Part shown: piece after piece, positions 18,367-27,642 of the stretch
How positions within the stretch are numbered: the first letter of the stretch is position 1
Layout: every line of letters starts with the position of its first letter
Assembly (NCBI RefSeq): GCF_040529185.1
Contig: NZ_CP159510.1
Span: forward strand, 1,860,001 to 1,924,000
Source of the DNA: Sporolactobacillus sp. Y61
GTDB lineage: Bacteria > Bacillota > Bacilli > Bacillales > Sporolactobacillaceae
Direction of reading: 5' to 3'
DNA length: 64,000 nucleotides
Position numbers and translations under genes: made by a program
Notes under the pieces: generated by a model
What the model was told of the DNA's origin: nothing
Seen by the model: only the letters and a program-made list of their open reading frames with translations
Databases searched by the model: none

Positions 18367-19239
18367 ATGCACAAATATCGATTTCCAGTCAATTACTTTA
18401 TGACAATGAGTTTTCCAAAGCGAATTTTCCAGAATCGGAAAATGTTCGGCTGGCTGAAACTCACTCTTCTGTTTATTTTTATCAACGCCTGCCTTATGGT
18501 ACCTGTCAGCCTGATGCTTTCATCTCTGAAGAGTTTTGACATTAGAAATGTCGCACCTGAACTGACCAGTCAGATCGGTGACAGGTTTGCAGCTCGTCTG
18601 CAAAATGCCCGGCTCAGCGGGGGAAATCTGAAGGGCGCGGATTCTTTCAGCTTTTCCAGCAAGGGAACGTTACTTGCTGTGGATCTGGAAAACAAGTGGT
18701 CGGCTCAGGGTGGAAGTTATCACAAACAGATCAGCGGTGTCGATAATGCCCTGATTATGCAACGAAGCCAGTTCATCATAACGGACAAAAGCGGTTATGG
18801 ATTCGAGATTCACTATCCGGTCAGACAGGCAGAGTGGCAGGCCGGGAACGCGAAACAGTTAAAAGCAACGCTCGGACAGCTCTGGCTTCGGCAGTATAAG
18901 CCGCTGCTGCTGGCCATTCTGTCGCTGATGAGTTTCGCGGCCCTGATGATCTCAAATCTGATCCTGCTGGGGATCTTTTCCTTTGTTTTATGGCTGACAG
19001 GCCGATCAGGCTTTTCAGCGATCCGCTCCTTTAAAGAGGCGGTATCCATCGTCATGCTGTCAGCAGGGGCCCCATCGATTATAGCTATGATCCTCGGCGT
19101 TGCCGGGATGAATATAGCGACAGCACTTCTGTTCCAATCCATTGGGCTCATCCTCATGATCAGCCTTGTGTTCTTTCGTACACATTTTCAGGAAAGTTCG
19201 ATGAAAAAGCAATCACAGATTAAAGCAGTAAGCGGGTGA
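18367..19239 (+). CDS. DUF1189 membrane protein (YvdJ-like)
   Basis: A 290 aa membrane protein. One N-terminal membrane segment (about 30-55) is followed by an extracytoplasmic region (about 56-175) and three or four C-terminal membrane segments (about 178-275). It occupies the position of B. subtilis yvdJ between mdxG and mdxK, and its layout fits DUF1189. The function of this family in maltodextrin use is not established. It begins six bases after mdxG and ends seven bases before the maltose phosphorylase gene, so it belongs to the operon. The frame looks intact. Confidence 0.75.
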   Translation: MHKYRFPVNYFMTMSFPKRIFQNRKMFGWLKLTLLFIFINACLMVPVSLMLSSLKSFDIRNVAPELTSQIGDRFAARLQNARLSGGNLKGADSFSFSSKGTLLAVDLENKWSAQGGSYHKQISGVDNALIMQRSQFIITDKSGYGFEIHYPVRQAEWQAGNAKQLKATLGQLWLRQYKPLLLAILSLMSFAALMISNLILLGIFSFVLWLTGRSGFSAIRSFKEAVSIVMLSAGAPSIIAMILGVAGMNIATALLFQSIGLILMISLVFFRTHFQESSMKKQSQIKAVSG

Positions 19240-19246
19240 ATGTAAC

Positions 19247-21549
19247 ATGACGCGATCACGATTATTTGATATTAATGGATGGAAATTGACGACCCATCGC
19301 CTGCATAAGGAACAGATGCGTCTGGAGGAAAGCCTGACCTCGCTTGGGAATGGTTATATGGGGATGCGCGGCAATTTTGAAGAGACGTACTCCGGCGATC
19401 ATCATCAGGGCACGTATTTCGCGGGGATCTGGTATCCGGACAAAACCCGTGTCGGCTGGTGGAAGAACGGGTATCCCAAATATTTCGGCAAAGTGATCAA
19501 TAGCATGAATCTGATCGGTTTGCATCTTTTCCTCGATGAGGAAGAGGTGGATCTTTACAAGGATCCGGTTGAGCATTTTCAACTTGAACTGGATATGCGG
19601 TCGGGCACTTTGAAGCATTCCTATGTCATCGTGAAAAAAGGGAAAAAAACGCGGATTGAGGCCGAACGATTTCTCAGTATTGTCAATAAAGAGATCTGCG
19701 CGGTACGCTTTCGCGTGACAGGGTTATCCGGTCCGGTTTCCGTCCGGCTCGTCCCTTACCTTGACGGAGACGTGCGAAATGAGGATGCAAACGATGAGGA
19801 GATGTTCTGGCTTGAGACAGGCAGGTCGTCAGAGCCGGGATGCTCCAGCCTGGCTGTTCGGACCATCGATAATCCGTTTGGCACACCGGTCTTTACTGTA
19901 GCTGCTTCGATGGCCGTCCGGACTGATTTTCAGGCAGATGTTTCAGAGAATCAGAGGCCCTTATATGTCGCACAATCCTTTGCTGCCGATCTGGAAGCGG
20001 GGCGTTCGCTGACTCTTGACAAATTTGTGGCGGTCACGACAAGCAGGGATGATGATGTCCCGAAATTACTGCCAAAATCCAGGGAACTGCTCGGCCAGGC
20101 GGCAGACAGCGGATTTTCAGAACTGAAAAAAGAACACGCCGCGGCCTGGCACAGGCGGTGGGAAAAGTCGGATATTACGATTGACGGCGACGATGAAGCG
20201 CAGCAGGGCATCCGCTTCAATCTGTTTCAGCTTTTTTCCACTTACTATGGCGATGATGCGCGCCTGAATATTGGCCCGAAAGGTTTTACCGGTGAGAAAT
20301 ACGGCGGGGCAACGTATTGGGACACGGAGGCTTACGCGGTACCGTTTTATCTTTCCACTGCGGGTCCGGCTGTGACCCGGCAACTGCTTTTGTACCGCTA
20401 TCATCAGCTTGATGGTGCATATCATAACGCGCGGCAGCAGGGACTGAAGGGCGCATTGTATCCGATGGTCACCTTCACAGGAGTTGAATGTCATAATGAG
20501 TGGGAAATCACATTTGAGGAGATCCACCGCAATGCAGCGATCGCTTATGCAATTTATAATTATGTCAATTATTCAGGTGATAAATCCTATATTGATCAGT
20601 ACGGGATTGATGTCCTGACCGGTATCTGCCGGTTCTGGGCGGACCGGGTCCATTTTTCAAGACGCCGGGGCAAGTACATGATTCACGGAGTGACCGGTCC
20701 GAATGAATATGAAAACAATGTCAATAACAACTGGTATACGAACAAAATGGCCGCCTGGACTTTAGGGTACACACTCAGCGTACTGGATCTGGTCAGTACC
20801 GGAAAATATCAGGCGCTCGGACTGTCACAGAAAGAAACGGATCACTGGCAGGACATCATTGACCGGATGTATTATCCCTTCGATGAGAAATTGGGTATCT
20901 TTGTCCAGCATGATACCTTCCTGGATAAGGAAATCAGACCGGCAACAGAAATTCCCCGGATGAGCGGCCGATCAATCAGCACTGGTCATGGGATAAAATC
21001 CTGCGTTCCTGTTTCATTAAGCAGGCGGATGTTCTGCAGGGTATTTATTTCCTCAATGATCAATTCAGTGATGAAGAGAAGAAACGGAATTTCGAATTTT
21101 ATGAGCCGCTGACGGTGCACGAATCCAGCCTGTCGGCCTGTGTGCATGCCATCCTCGCATCGGAGCTGGGAAAGAAAGAAAAGGCACTGGCTTTGTATCA
21201 GCGGACGGCGCGGCTCGACCTTGACAATTATAATAACGACACAGACGACGGGCTGCATATTACCTCCATGACAGGCAGCTGGCTCGCCATCGTTCAGGGT
21301 TTTGCCGGGATGCGTACGTTTCAGGAAACGCTTTCTTTTGCACCTTATTTACCGGACGAGTGGCAGGCATACTCATTTAAAGTAAACTACCGCGGACGGC
21401 TGATTCAAGTCAGGATCGAAAAGCAATCCCTGCATCTGGATCTGCTTTCGGGCAAACCTCTTCAGCTGAAACTCTATGGACGGGCGATCCTGCTTGAGCA
21501 CGCATACTCCGGGAAACTGTGCACAAAGAGGGAGGTGGGCAAAACGTGA
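19247..21549 (+). pseudogene. mdxK: Maltose phosphorylase (GH65) interrupted by a frameshift
   Basis: Maltose phosphorylase converts maltose and phosphate to glucose and beta-glucose-1-phosphate. The first frame (19247-21112) matches the family through [12 protein letters not shown], including the catalytic region HNEWEITFEEIHRN near residues 412-425, and then turns to unrelated sequence at the CCCC run at 20954-20957. From 20959 the next frame resumes the family sequence ([51 protein letters not shown]) to 21549. Restoring one base gives about 767 aa, the expected length. The lesion is therefore a single lost base. It could be a real null mutation, a slippage-prone site or a sequencing error. 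Confidence 0.88.
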
Positions 21550-22208
21550 AGGCAGTCATCTTTGATCTGGACGGTGTCCTTACCGATACGGCAAAGTATC
21601 ATTTTGAAGCCTGGAAAAATCTGGCCCGATCGATCGGTATCGAGATAGACGAGACGTTTAATCAACACCTGTTGGGCATCAGCCGGATGGAATCCTTAGA
21701 GCTTATCCTGCAATTCGGCGGCCGGTCAGATGATTTTTCCGCATTAGAGAAGGACGAACTCGCCGCCAGAAAGAACGAGGCCTACCGGGGACTGATTTCC
21801 GGCATGACACCGGCTGATCTGCTTCCCGGCATCGGTCAGTTTTTAAGGGATTTGAAAGAGGCGGGGATAAAAATCGGCCTGGCCTCAGCAAGCAGAAATG
21901 GTCCGTTTATCCTCGACAGTCTGCAGATCACCTCATTTTTTGATGCAATCGTTGATCCGGCAAAATTAAAAAAAGGAAAGCCGGATCCGGAGATTTTCGC
22001 TGCAGCGGCTGCACAGTTAAAAATGCGCCCTGCCGAATGTGCCGGGATTGAGGACGCAGTTGCCGGCATTCAGGCCATCAACGCAGCGGGTATGTTTTCC
22101 GTTGGCATCGCGACACCTGCCGCTGCTGCTGCCGACTGGCGTGTGGCATCGACGGCGGAACTGACACTTGAACGTCTGAAACAGCATTTTACCCGAAAGG
22201 ATAAATAA
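21546..22208 (+). CDS. pgcM: Beta-phosphoglucomutase
   Basis: A HAD-superfamily enzyme of 220 aa that interconverts beta-glucose-1-phosphate and glucose-6-phosphate, the step after maltose phosphorylase. The nucleophile and acid/base aspartates are D7 and D9 in [10 protein letters not shown]. Also seen are SASRNG (motif II), KGKPDPEIF (motif III lysine) and GIEDAVAG (motif IV). The start is GTG 21546, eight bases after GGAGGTG and overlapping the maltose phosphorylase stop (GTGA). The open frame reaches further upstream but without family sequence. The gene is intact although its substrate producer is frameshifted. Confidence 0.92.
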   Translation: MKAVIFDLDGVLTDTAKYHFEAWKNLARSIGIEIDETFNQHLLGISRMESLELILQFGGRSDDFSALEKDELAARKNEAYRGLISGMTPADLLPGIGQFLRDLKEAGIKIGLASASRNGPFILDSLQITSFFDAIVDPAKLKKGKPDPEIFAAAAAQLKMRPAECAGIEDAVAGIQAINAAGMFSVGIATPAAAAADWRVASTAELTLERLKQHFTRKDK

Positions 22209-22215
22209 CGGACAT

Positions 22216-22246
22216 GGAAAAGCAGCCGCGTGCAGGCTGCTTTTCC
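22216..22246 (+). terminator. Hairpin terminator after pgcM
   Basis: GGAAAAGCAGCC pairs with GGCTGCTTTTCC around a short loop. The T residues lie within the stem. Confidence 0.75.
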
Positions 22247-22385
22247 AGTGGATGGACTGGTTACGGGATCAGTAAAAAGGAATCAGGTGTGCCGACTGCC
22301 CGATCTGGAAAATAAATGAAGCGGCGCTTTTTTCAGGCTATAATAAAAGAGTTAATGGAATTGTGACACGGAGGAGGTGCCCATC

Positions 22386-23249
22386 ATGAATATCAACCGT
22401 CTCGCCCGGAATTATCCGGGAACCATAGTGGAAAAGACTCCCTTTGTCCCCAAAAAGAATATGCTCTATTTTTATGAGGATCCGTACTATATTGGCATTC
22501 CTTCCCAGACGCTCTCTGACCGTGAACGAAACCTGCTGGTTATGCTGCTGAATCAGGAAGTTCCGCCGGTATACAGCGGTAAGGGCCGGCTGTGGTACGA
22601 TTTGCTGGTCCGCGGGTTGCCGGTAAAAGATCTTGATCTGTCCATAAGCGTGCGGGTGACGCGTTTTCAGATGAGTGCCAGACTGCCGCAGGATGACCTG
22701 GCGGAATGGAGGCAGGCCCTGGAAGCTTTTTTTGACAGATCAGACAGTTTCATATACCTCTCATCGACGCAGGGCCTGATCATTGAAGAGAAGCCTTCAG
22801 TCCCGGCAGAGGACCTTCGTGCCATTGCCAATACACTGGAAAATGATTTCTCGGTCAAAACCTACTTTCAGATCGGGCTCAGGTATCCGGCAACCGGATT
22901 GCTGAAAGGCGCTTTTCAGGAAGAAGGCGATTTATTTCGGAGATTCCTGTCTGCTTCATCCCCGAAAGAGGTGACGAGTGTCGCATGCAGCTTTTTCTCC
23001 CTGCTGAAGCCGCTGATCAGCGAATGGGCGATTTTAGCTGAAGTACGGACGATGATCACCGATGATCCTGTCTGCGTCAGAATGATCAGGTCGCTGTGGG
23101 AGAGCCAGGGGAATATCAGCACCGCGGCGAAGCACCTGTTCATGCATCGGAATACGCTGCAATACCGGATCGAGAAATTTTATGAAATGACCGGCATCTC
23201 CCTGAAAGAGATGAACGGGCTGACCCTTGCTTATCTCTCCATTCTTTGA
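22386..23249 (+). CDS. PucR/CdaR-type helix-turn-helix regulator
   Basis: A 287 aa protein whose C-terminal 60 residues carry the PucR-type helix-turn-helix: GNISTAAKHLFMHRNTLQYR followed by KFYEMTG. The N-terminal part (about 1-220) has no domain I recognise and no membrane segments. The ATG at 22386 follows GGAGGAGGTG with six bases of spacing. It lies between pgcM and the convergent msmX-type gene with its own spacing from both, so it may be a local regulator of sugar use. The target and ligand are unknown. Confidence 0.75.
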   Translation: MNINRLARNYPGTIVEKTPFVPKKNMLYFYEDPYYIGIPSQTLSDRERNLLVMLLNQEVPPVYSGKGRLWYDLLVRGLPVKDLDLSISVRVTRFQMSARLPQDDLAEWRQALEAFFDRSDSFIYLSSTQGLIIEEKPSVPAEDLRAIANTLENDFSVKTYFQIGLRYPATGLLKGAFQEEGDLFRRFLSASSPKEVTSVACSFFSLLKPLISEWAILAEVRTMITDDPVCVRMIRSLWESQGNISTAAKHLFMHRNTLQYRIEKFYEMTGISLKEMNGLTLAYLSIL

Positions 23250-23324
23250 TGCCGTGATCAGCCCGGCATTTGCCGGTATGATTCACCCTTGTGCTATACG
23301 TTAAGGAGGGGTAAAATTTTTCAG

Positions 23325-23368
23325 AAAAAAACCCTGGGAACGCCGCCTGTCCGGCAGCGCCCGCGGGG
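23325..23368 (-). terminator. Intrinsic terminator of the msmX-type gene
   Basis: Read on the minus strand, a GC-rich imperfect hairpin (GGCGC/CGCC core, CCCGCGGGG against CCCTGGG) is followed by seven T residues (23331-23325). Confidence 0.75.
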
Positions 23369-23385
23369 CCTTTTCTGTCGTAAAA

Positions 23386-24492
23386 TCAGCCGGCAGTCAG
23401 TGATTTTTCCGTCTCCGGATCAAAGAAATGGGTTTTACTGACATTGAGAGCCAGAGTCACATTGTCGCCTGCATGATAAGGTGTCCGGGCGTCGACACGG
23501 GCAATGAAATTGTGGGTGCCGACTTGAGCATGCAGCATAAATTCCGCCCCCGTCAGTTCGGGGATGTTGATCTTGGCCTGTATCACGCTTTTCGGGCTGG
23601 AATTGATGACGACAGGTTCATCATGAATGTCTTCCGGACGGATCCCCATGATGATCGGTTTATCCAGAAAGTTCTTGTTGCGGAGGATTTTAAGCTTGCC
23701 CTCTGGAATTTCGATGTCGATATCATCGCCTTTAAAATGGTTGCCCTCAAGTGTTCCATGGAAGAAGTTCATAGGCGGTGAACCGATAAATCCACCGACA
23801 AAGAGGTTGGCCGGCGTATCGTAGACATCTTTTGGTGACCCCACCTGCTGGATCACACCGTCTTTCATAATAACAATCCGTGTCGCCATGGTCATGGCTT
23901 CTGTCTGGTCGTGCGTGACGTAAATCATCGTGGCTTCAAGATTCTGATGCAGTTTGCTGATTTCCGAACGCATCTGCACACGCAGTTTTGCATCCAGGTT
24001 GGACAGCGGTTCGTCCATCAGGAAGACTTTGGCGTCGCGGACAATCGCCCGGCCCAGTGCCACACGCTGCCTCTGGCCGCCTGACAGTGCTTTCGGTTTT
24101 CGGTCAAGATATTCTTTAATGCCGAGGATCTCAGCAGCATGTTCCACACGCTGTTTAATCTCAGCCTTCGGTACCTTGCGCAGCTTCAGGCCAAATGCCA
24201 TATTGTCGAAGACGCTCATATGCGGATACAGGGCATAGTTCTGAAAAACCATCGCAATGTCCCGATCCTTTGGAGCGACATCGTTCATTTTCTTACCATT
24301 GATGTACAGTTCACCTTTTGAAATTTCCTCAAGGCCGGCGATCATACGCAGTGTAGTAGACTTTCCGCACCCGGAAGGGCCGACGAATACAATAAATTCT
24401 TTATCGGCAATATCCAGGTTGAAGTCTGAAACAGAAGGGGTGGTGCTATTATCATAAATTTTGTACATATGTTTTAGTGAGAGTTCCGCCAT
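23386..24492 (-). CDS. msmX: Sugar ABC transporter ATPase (MsmX/MalK type)
   Basis: The multitask ATPase that energises carbohydrate ABC importers, 368 aa. Walker A is GPSGCGKST (about 38-46). The Q-loop (VFQNYALYPHM), LSGGQRQRVALGRA signature, Walker B with D-loop (FLMDEPLSNLD) and switch histidine (YVTHDQ) are all present. A C-terminal TOBE/OB regulatory domain (about 235-368) contains GIRPEDI. The frame extends to 24528, but AAGGAG and the family start MAELSLKHMYK set the start at 24492. In B. subtilis MsmX serves several importers including maltodextrin, so this gene can stay useful despite the broken mdx permease. Confidence 0.9.
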   Translation of the reverse strand: MAELSLKHMYKIYDNSTTPSVSDFNLDIADKEFIVFVGPSGCGKSTTLRMIAGLEEISKGELYINGKKMNDVAPKDRDIAMVFQNYALYPHMSVFDNMAFGLKLRKVPKAEIKQRVEHAAEILGIKEYLDRKPKALSGGQRQRVALGRAIVRDAKVFLMDEPLSNLDAKLRVQMRSEISKLHQNLEATMIYVTHDQTEAMTMATRIVIMKDGVIQQVGSPKDVYDTPANLFVGGFIGSPPMNFFHGTLEGNHFKGDDIDIEIPEGKLKILRNKNFLDKPIIMGIRPEDIHDEPVVINSSPKSVIQAKINIPELTGAEFMLHAQVGTHNFIARVDARTPYHAGDNVTLALNVSKTHFFDPETEKSLTAG

Positions 24493-24530
24493 GATCTTTT
24501 CACTCCTTATCTTTGATACGTCTATCATAA

Positions 24531-24544
24531 TGCAAACGCTTTCA
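24531..24544 (-). promoter_or_regulatory. cre-like operator upstream of msmX
   Basis: On the minus strand TGAAAGCGTTTGCA matches the cre consensus TGWAANCGNTNWCA at 13 of 14 positions. A TATGAT -10-like hexamer follows directly downstream toward the gene, so CcpA bound here would block transcription. Confidence 0.7.
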
Positions 24545-24609
24545 TCATTGTATGTCAGGATGCTTAATTAATGTATCCCTCTTTTGTGCACAATGACGAA
24601 TCCGCTTAC

Positions 24610-24818
24610 ATTTATGAACGGGCAGTACCCCCAACCTCCAGGTCATGAGAGTAAATGAACAGGACGGGGTGGGTGATCACTGCCCGCAGAAGCCCGCCGG
24701 GTTCAAACGAACAATCCGCAGGGGATGGGCGCAGGCTATAAACGGGGGCGCCCTGTCGCAACACTTGCACGGACACGTCCTGTGCGCCCGAAAACTCCCG
24801 GGAAATAAAGTTTCACTT
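24610..24818 (+). repeat. Interspersed repeat copy C (long form)
   Basis: A long-form copy in the divergent space between msmX and the DUF59 gene. It shows CGGGCAGT (24619-24626) complementary to ACTGCCCG, GGTCATGAGAGTAAATGAAC, CCCGCAGAAGCCC, GGGTTCAAACGAACAATC, a GGGCGC(AGG)...(CCT)GTGCGCCC stem, and an end at AAAGTTTCACTT. It is the best member for judging secondary structure. Confidence 0.85.
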
Positions 24819-24961
24819 AATGTTCTCATTTTCAGCAGGCGGCGCCGGATCGCCGTCAGTCCCAAGCGGCATCATTCATCGCAGCATTCATTATTGATGA
24901 AAAGCGGCAGCCAATCGGGTATACTGAAAATACAGCGAGATGGTGGAAGGAGGGAATTCAA

Positions 24962-25285
24962 ATGTCCGATAAATCATCAGAAGAACTTAAAGATCGCGTA
25001 CTCGAAAAACTGGAAGATGTGATTGATCCGGAACTGGGTATCGATATTGTTAATCTCGGCCTGGTCTATGGCGTGGATATAGATGAAGAAAATAATGTGC
25101 TGGTCACGATGACACTGACTTTTATGGGGTGTCCGCTGTCTGCATCACTGACTTATGAAGTGAAACGTGCGCTGGCAGACATTGAGGAACTGGGTGAAGT
25201 GGAAGTGAACTTTGTCTGGGATCCGCCGTGGACGAAAGAAAGAATGTCCCGCTATGCCCGGATCGCGCTTGGACTTTCCGATTAA
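24962..25285 (+). CDS. Metal-sulfur cluster biosynthesis factor (DUF59/MIP18; YitW-like)
   Basis: A 107 aa MIP18-family (DUF59) protein of the type that helps mature or deliver iron-sulfur clusters. Family signatures are IDPELGIDIVNLGLVY (about 21-36), the single conserved cysteine C57 in MGCPLS, and VWDPPWTKERMS near the C-terminus. The length matches B. subtilis YitW. The ATG follows a GAAGGAGGG ribosome site. Its stop lies about 100 bases before the next gene, which runs in the same direction. Confidence 0.9.
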   Translation: MSDKSSEELKDRVLEKLEDVIDPELGIDIVNLGLVYGVDIDEENNVLVTMTLTFMGCPLSASLTYEVKRALADIEELGEVEVNFVWDPPWTKERMSRYARIALGLSD

Positions 25286-25382
25286 TTGTGCTTCTGCCTG
25301 GCAGAGGCACTTTTTTTCTCTGCGGTTAATGATCAGGCCCGCTCCGGCATACCCTGATAGAAATGATAAATCGGGGGAAGAT

Positions 25383-26042
25383 GTGTTGGAACAGGCACTG
25401 GTTTATGGCGGATTGTCCCGCCCGGGTATTCTATTAACAAAAGAGCTTATGGATCGCGGAATAGAAGTCACCGCCCTCAGTTCGGCCATGACTTCAGAAG
25501 AACACACTGCGGAAGAAAACCGGGCGCTGTTTCTGGGCAGAAATGCTTTATTCCGAGAATCCGTGCGGCAGAATGATCAAGCCTGCGATTATGTATTTTT
25601 TACAGACTGCTGCCGGGCCGAAACTGCGTTTATGGACCGGATAATAGAAAAAATCACAGATACGCTGGATACGCTGTCGCAGGCCGGTTCCCTGGTCCTG
25701 CTTTCTTCAGTCGATATTTTTGGCAACAGGGCAAGAGGGAACCTGGAAAATCATCCCGTTCGCCCGACAACACAGGCGGGCCGTATGGCGGATGAAATGG
25801 AACGGGTTTTTATCAAGCGTCTGCGAAAAATCAAATTTAACCACGCTGTTATTTTAAGATCAGAACCGATAAAAGACATGGATGAGCAGGTTGCAGAAAA
25901 AGCAGCCATTCTCATGACAGAGATGGCTTTAAGGGACTTTCCCGGTTCTGAGATCGTCCATTATTTCAGTCATTCCGGAACAGAACCTGCCCTGAACATG
26001 AAAATCAGGAAGCTTCTGGGGGATCGCTTTTCATGGCTGTGA
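25383..26042 (+). CDS. NAD-dependent epimerase/dehydratase-like protein (YjaV position)
   Basis: A protein of about 219 aa with a Rossmann-like beginning (ALVYGGLSRPGILLTKELMDRG) and SLVLLSSVDIFGN in the middle, resembling atypical extended short-chain dehydrogenases. The classical YxxxK catalytic pair is not evident, so enzymatic activity is doubtful. The frame is open from 25212, overlapping the previous gene. GGGGGAAG at 25373-25380 points to GTG 25383 or TTG 25386 as the start. It occupies the place of B. subtilis yjaV before fabHA. The substrate is unknown. Confidence 0.6.
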   Translation: MLEQALVYGGLSRPGILLTKELMDRGIEVTALSSAMTSEEHTAEENRALFLGRNALFRESVRQNDQACDYVFFTDCCRAETAFMDRIIEKITDTLDTLSQAGSLVLLSSVDIFGNRARGNLENHPVRPTTQAGRMADEMERVFIKRLRKIKFNHAVILRSEPIKDMDEQVAEKAAILMTEMALRDFPGSEIVHYFSHSGTEPALNMKIRKLLGDRFSWL

Positions 26043-26095
26043 CAAAAAAATGAATCGGAACGAATACAGTTCTGCGCCCCGATTTTCTGAATCAT

Positions 26096-26398
26096 TTACG
26101 GTTTGAACATTTTCAGAAGAGGGGACAGCTGCTTGATGGCAGGAGCTGTCTGATTAATGACAGAAACAACCTGAGTGGCTCCATTGACCACTTTCCCGAT
26201 ATCAAATTGTCCGTTCTGATCCAGAAATGGTTTCAGTATTGCAGGCTGCATGGCCTGGCTCGGCACTCCGCCTGCCTGCCACCCGCTGTTCTGATAATAG
26301 TTCTGAGCCGGGTGTGCAGGCGGTAAAGGACTGCCAAACATCAAGTGTGTGAACGGATCATAAGCACTGTCTCCGGGATTTTGTCCTTGCTGAATCAC
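26096..26398 (-). CDS. YppG-like small protein
   Basis: A 100 aa protein with a Pro/Gln/Asn/Gly/Tyr-rich N-terminal half. The C-terminal pattern FLDQNGQFDIGKVVNGATQV then QLSPLLKMF resembles the YppG family of spore-forming bacilli. There are no membrane segments and no catalytic motif. It is transcribed toward the preceding gene. The family points to a sporulating host, but its function is not known. Confidence 0.6.
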   Translation of the reverse strand: MIQQGQNPGDSAYDPFTHLMFGSPLPPAHPAQNYYQNSGWQAGGVPSQAMQPAILKPFLDQNGQFDIGKVVNGATQVVSVINQTAPAIKQLSPLLKMFKP

Positions 26399-26510
26399 AT
26401 TTTACACCCCCTCGTTCACTGATCTGGAATAGGGTATTCCATCTCTTGTATCTTATGCCTGATCAGCTGTTTTGTGAGGTCTGTTCGCCTGTGAAACGCA
26501 TGTTAGCAAA

Positions 26511-26539
26511 TGGACAAATATAGGGTGTTGTATTATATT
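26511..26539 (+). promoter_or_regulatory. Promoter of fabH
   Basis: TGGACA at 26511-26516 and TATATT at 26534-26539 are spaced by 17 bases, about 50 bases before the fabH start. Confidence 0.65.
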
Positions 26540-26557
26540 GTTACCAAGTCCTATTAT
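26537..26557 (+). promoter_or_regulatory. FapR-like operator overlapping the fabH promoter
   Basis: ATTGTTACCAAGTCCTATTA closely resembles the FapR box of Bacillus lipid genes (core TACC-AG-TC-TA). The twelve-base core TACCAAGTCCTA differs from TACCTAGTCTTA at two positions. It overlaps the -10 hexamer and transcription start, the expected place for repression relieved by malonyl-CoA. The consensus is quoted from memory of the published box. Confidence 0.65.
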
Positions 26558-26588
26558 ATACTGTTATGATCTGAGAGGAGAATTGCGG

Positions 26589-27524
26589 ATGTCCGCAGGA
26601 ATATTGGGTGTAGGAAAATTCATCCCCGAACGCGTAGTGACAAACTTTGATTTGGAGAAAAAAATGGATACATCAGATGAATGGATCCGGACAAGAACAG
26701 GTATCCAGGAGCGACGAATAGCTGACGAAAAGACCAATACTTCAGATATGGCTTTTGCTGCAGCAAAAGATGCTATAAAAAATGCCGGTATTCGTGCCAC
26801 GGATCTGGATATGATTCTCGTTGCAACCGTCACGCCGGACCAGCCTTTTCCATCAATGGCCTGCATGCTTCAGGATAGACTTGGCGCAGGACACGTTGCA
26901 GCGATGGATATCAGTGCTGCCTGTTCAGGATGTATTTACGGTATGATAACGGCGAAACAGTTTATTGATTCCGGCGTATATAAGCATGTTCTTGTTGTTG
27001 GTGTTGAAAAGCTTTCGAAAATTACCAACTGGGAAGACCGGACAACTGCCGTTCTTTTCGGTGATGCCGCCGCTGCTGTCGTCCTTGGGCCGGTTTCCGA
27101 AGGCCGGGGTATTATTTCCTGGGAACTGGGTTCGGACGGAAGCGGAGGGAAAAATCTGTATCAGGACGGTCCGTTCATCAAAATGAATGGACGCGAAGTA
27201 TTCAAATTTGCTGTCCGGCAAATGGGAGAATCGGCTGTTCATGTTGTTGAAAAAGCCGGATTGAAAAAAGAGGATATTGATTTTTTGATCCCGCATCAGG
27301 CAAATATTCGTATTATGGAAGCATCAAGAGAACGACTGGGTATTCCGGAAGAAAAAATGATTAAGTCGATCCATAAATACGGAAATACTTCATCATCGTC
27401 CATTCCGCTGGCGCTCGCCGATGCAGTAGAGGAAGGTCGGATAAAAGAAGATGACCTGATCGTCATGGTTGGCTTTGGCGGCGGACTGACCTGGGGAGCG
27501 CTTACGCTCCGCTGGGGAAGATAA
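26589..27524 (+). CDS. fabH: 3-oxoacyl-ACP synthase III (FabH)
   Basis: KAS III condenses an acyl-CoA primer with malonyl-ACP to start fatty acid synthesis. The product is 311 aa with the complete Cys-His-Asn triad: C112 in [11 protein letters not shown]236 in IPHQANIRI and N266 in [10 protein letters not shown]. The start ATG 26589 follows GAGAGGAG. The open frame reaches 26538, but those bases hold the promoter and operator. It lies upstream of fabF in the same order as B. subtilis fabHA-fabF. Confidence 0.95.
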   Translation: MSAGILGVGKFIPERVVTNFDLEKKMDTSDEWIRTRTGIQERRIADEKTNTSDMAFAAAKDAIKNAGIRATDLDMILVATVTPDQPFPSMACMLQDRLGAGHVAAMDISAACSGCIYGMITAKQFIDSGVYKHVLVVGVEKLSKITNWEDRTTAVLFGDAAAAVVLGPVSEGRGIISWELGSDGSGGKNLYQDGPFIKMNGREVFKFAVRQMGESAVHVVEKAGLKKEDIDFLIPHQANIRIMEASRERLGIPEEKMIKSIHKYGNTSSSSIPLALADAVEEGRIKEDDLIVMVGFGGGLTWGALTLRWGR

Positions 27525-27642
27525 GGCTCAAAGCCGGTTCGCAGCATAAACAAAATGATATATTATAATGAGATAATTGGATAAAGGACCTGATTACGTT
27601 TATTATATGATTTGTTGAACATTTTAAAAGGGAGAGAATGGG

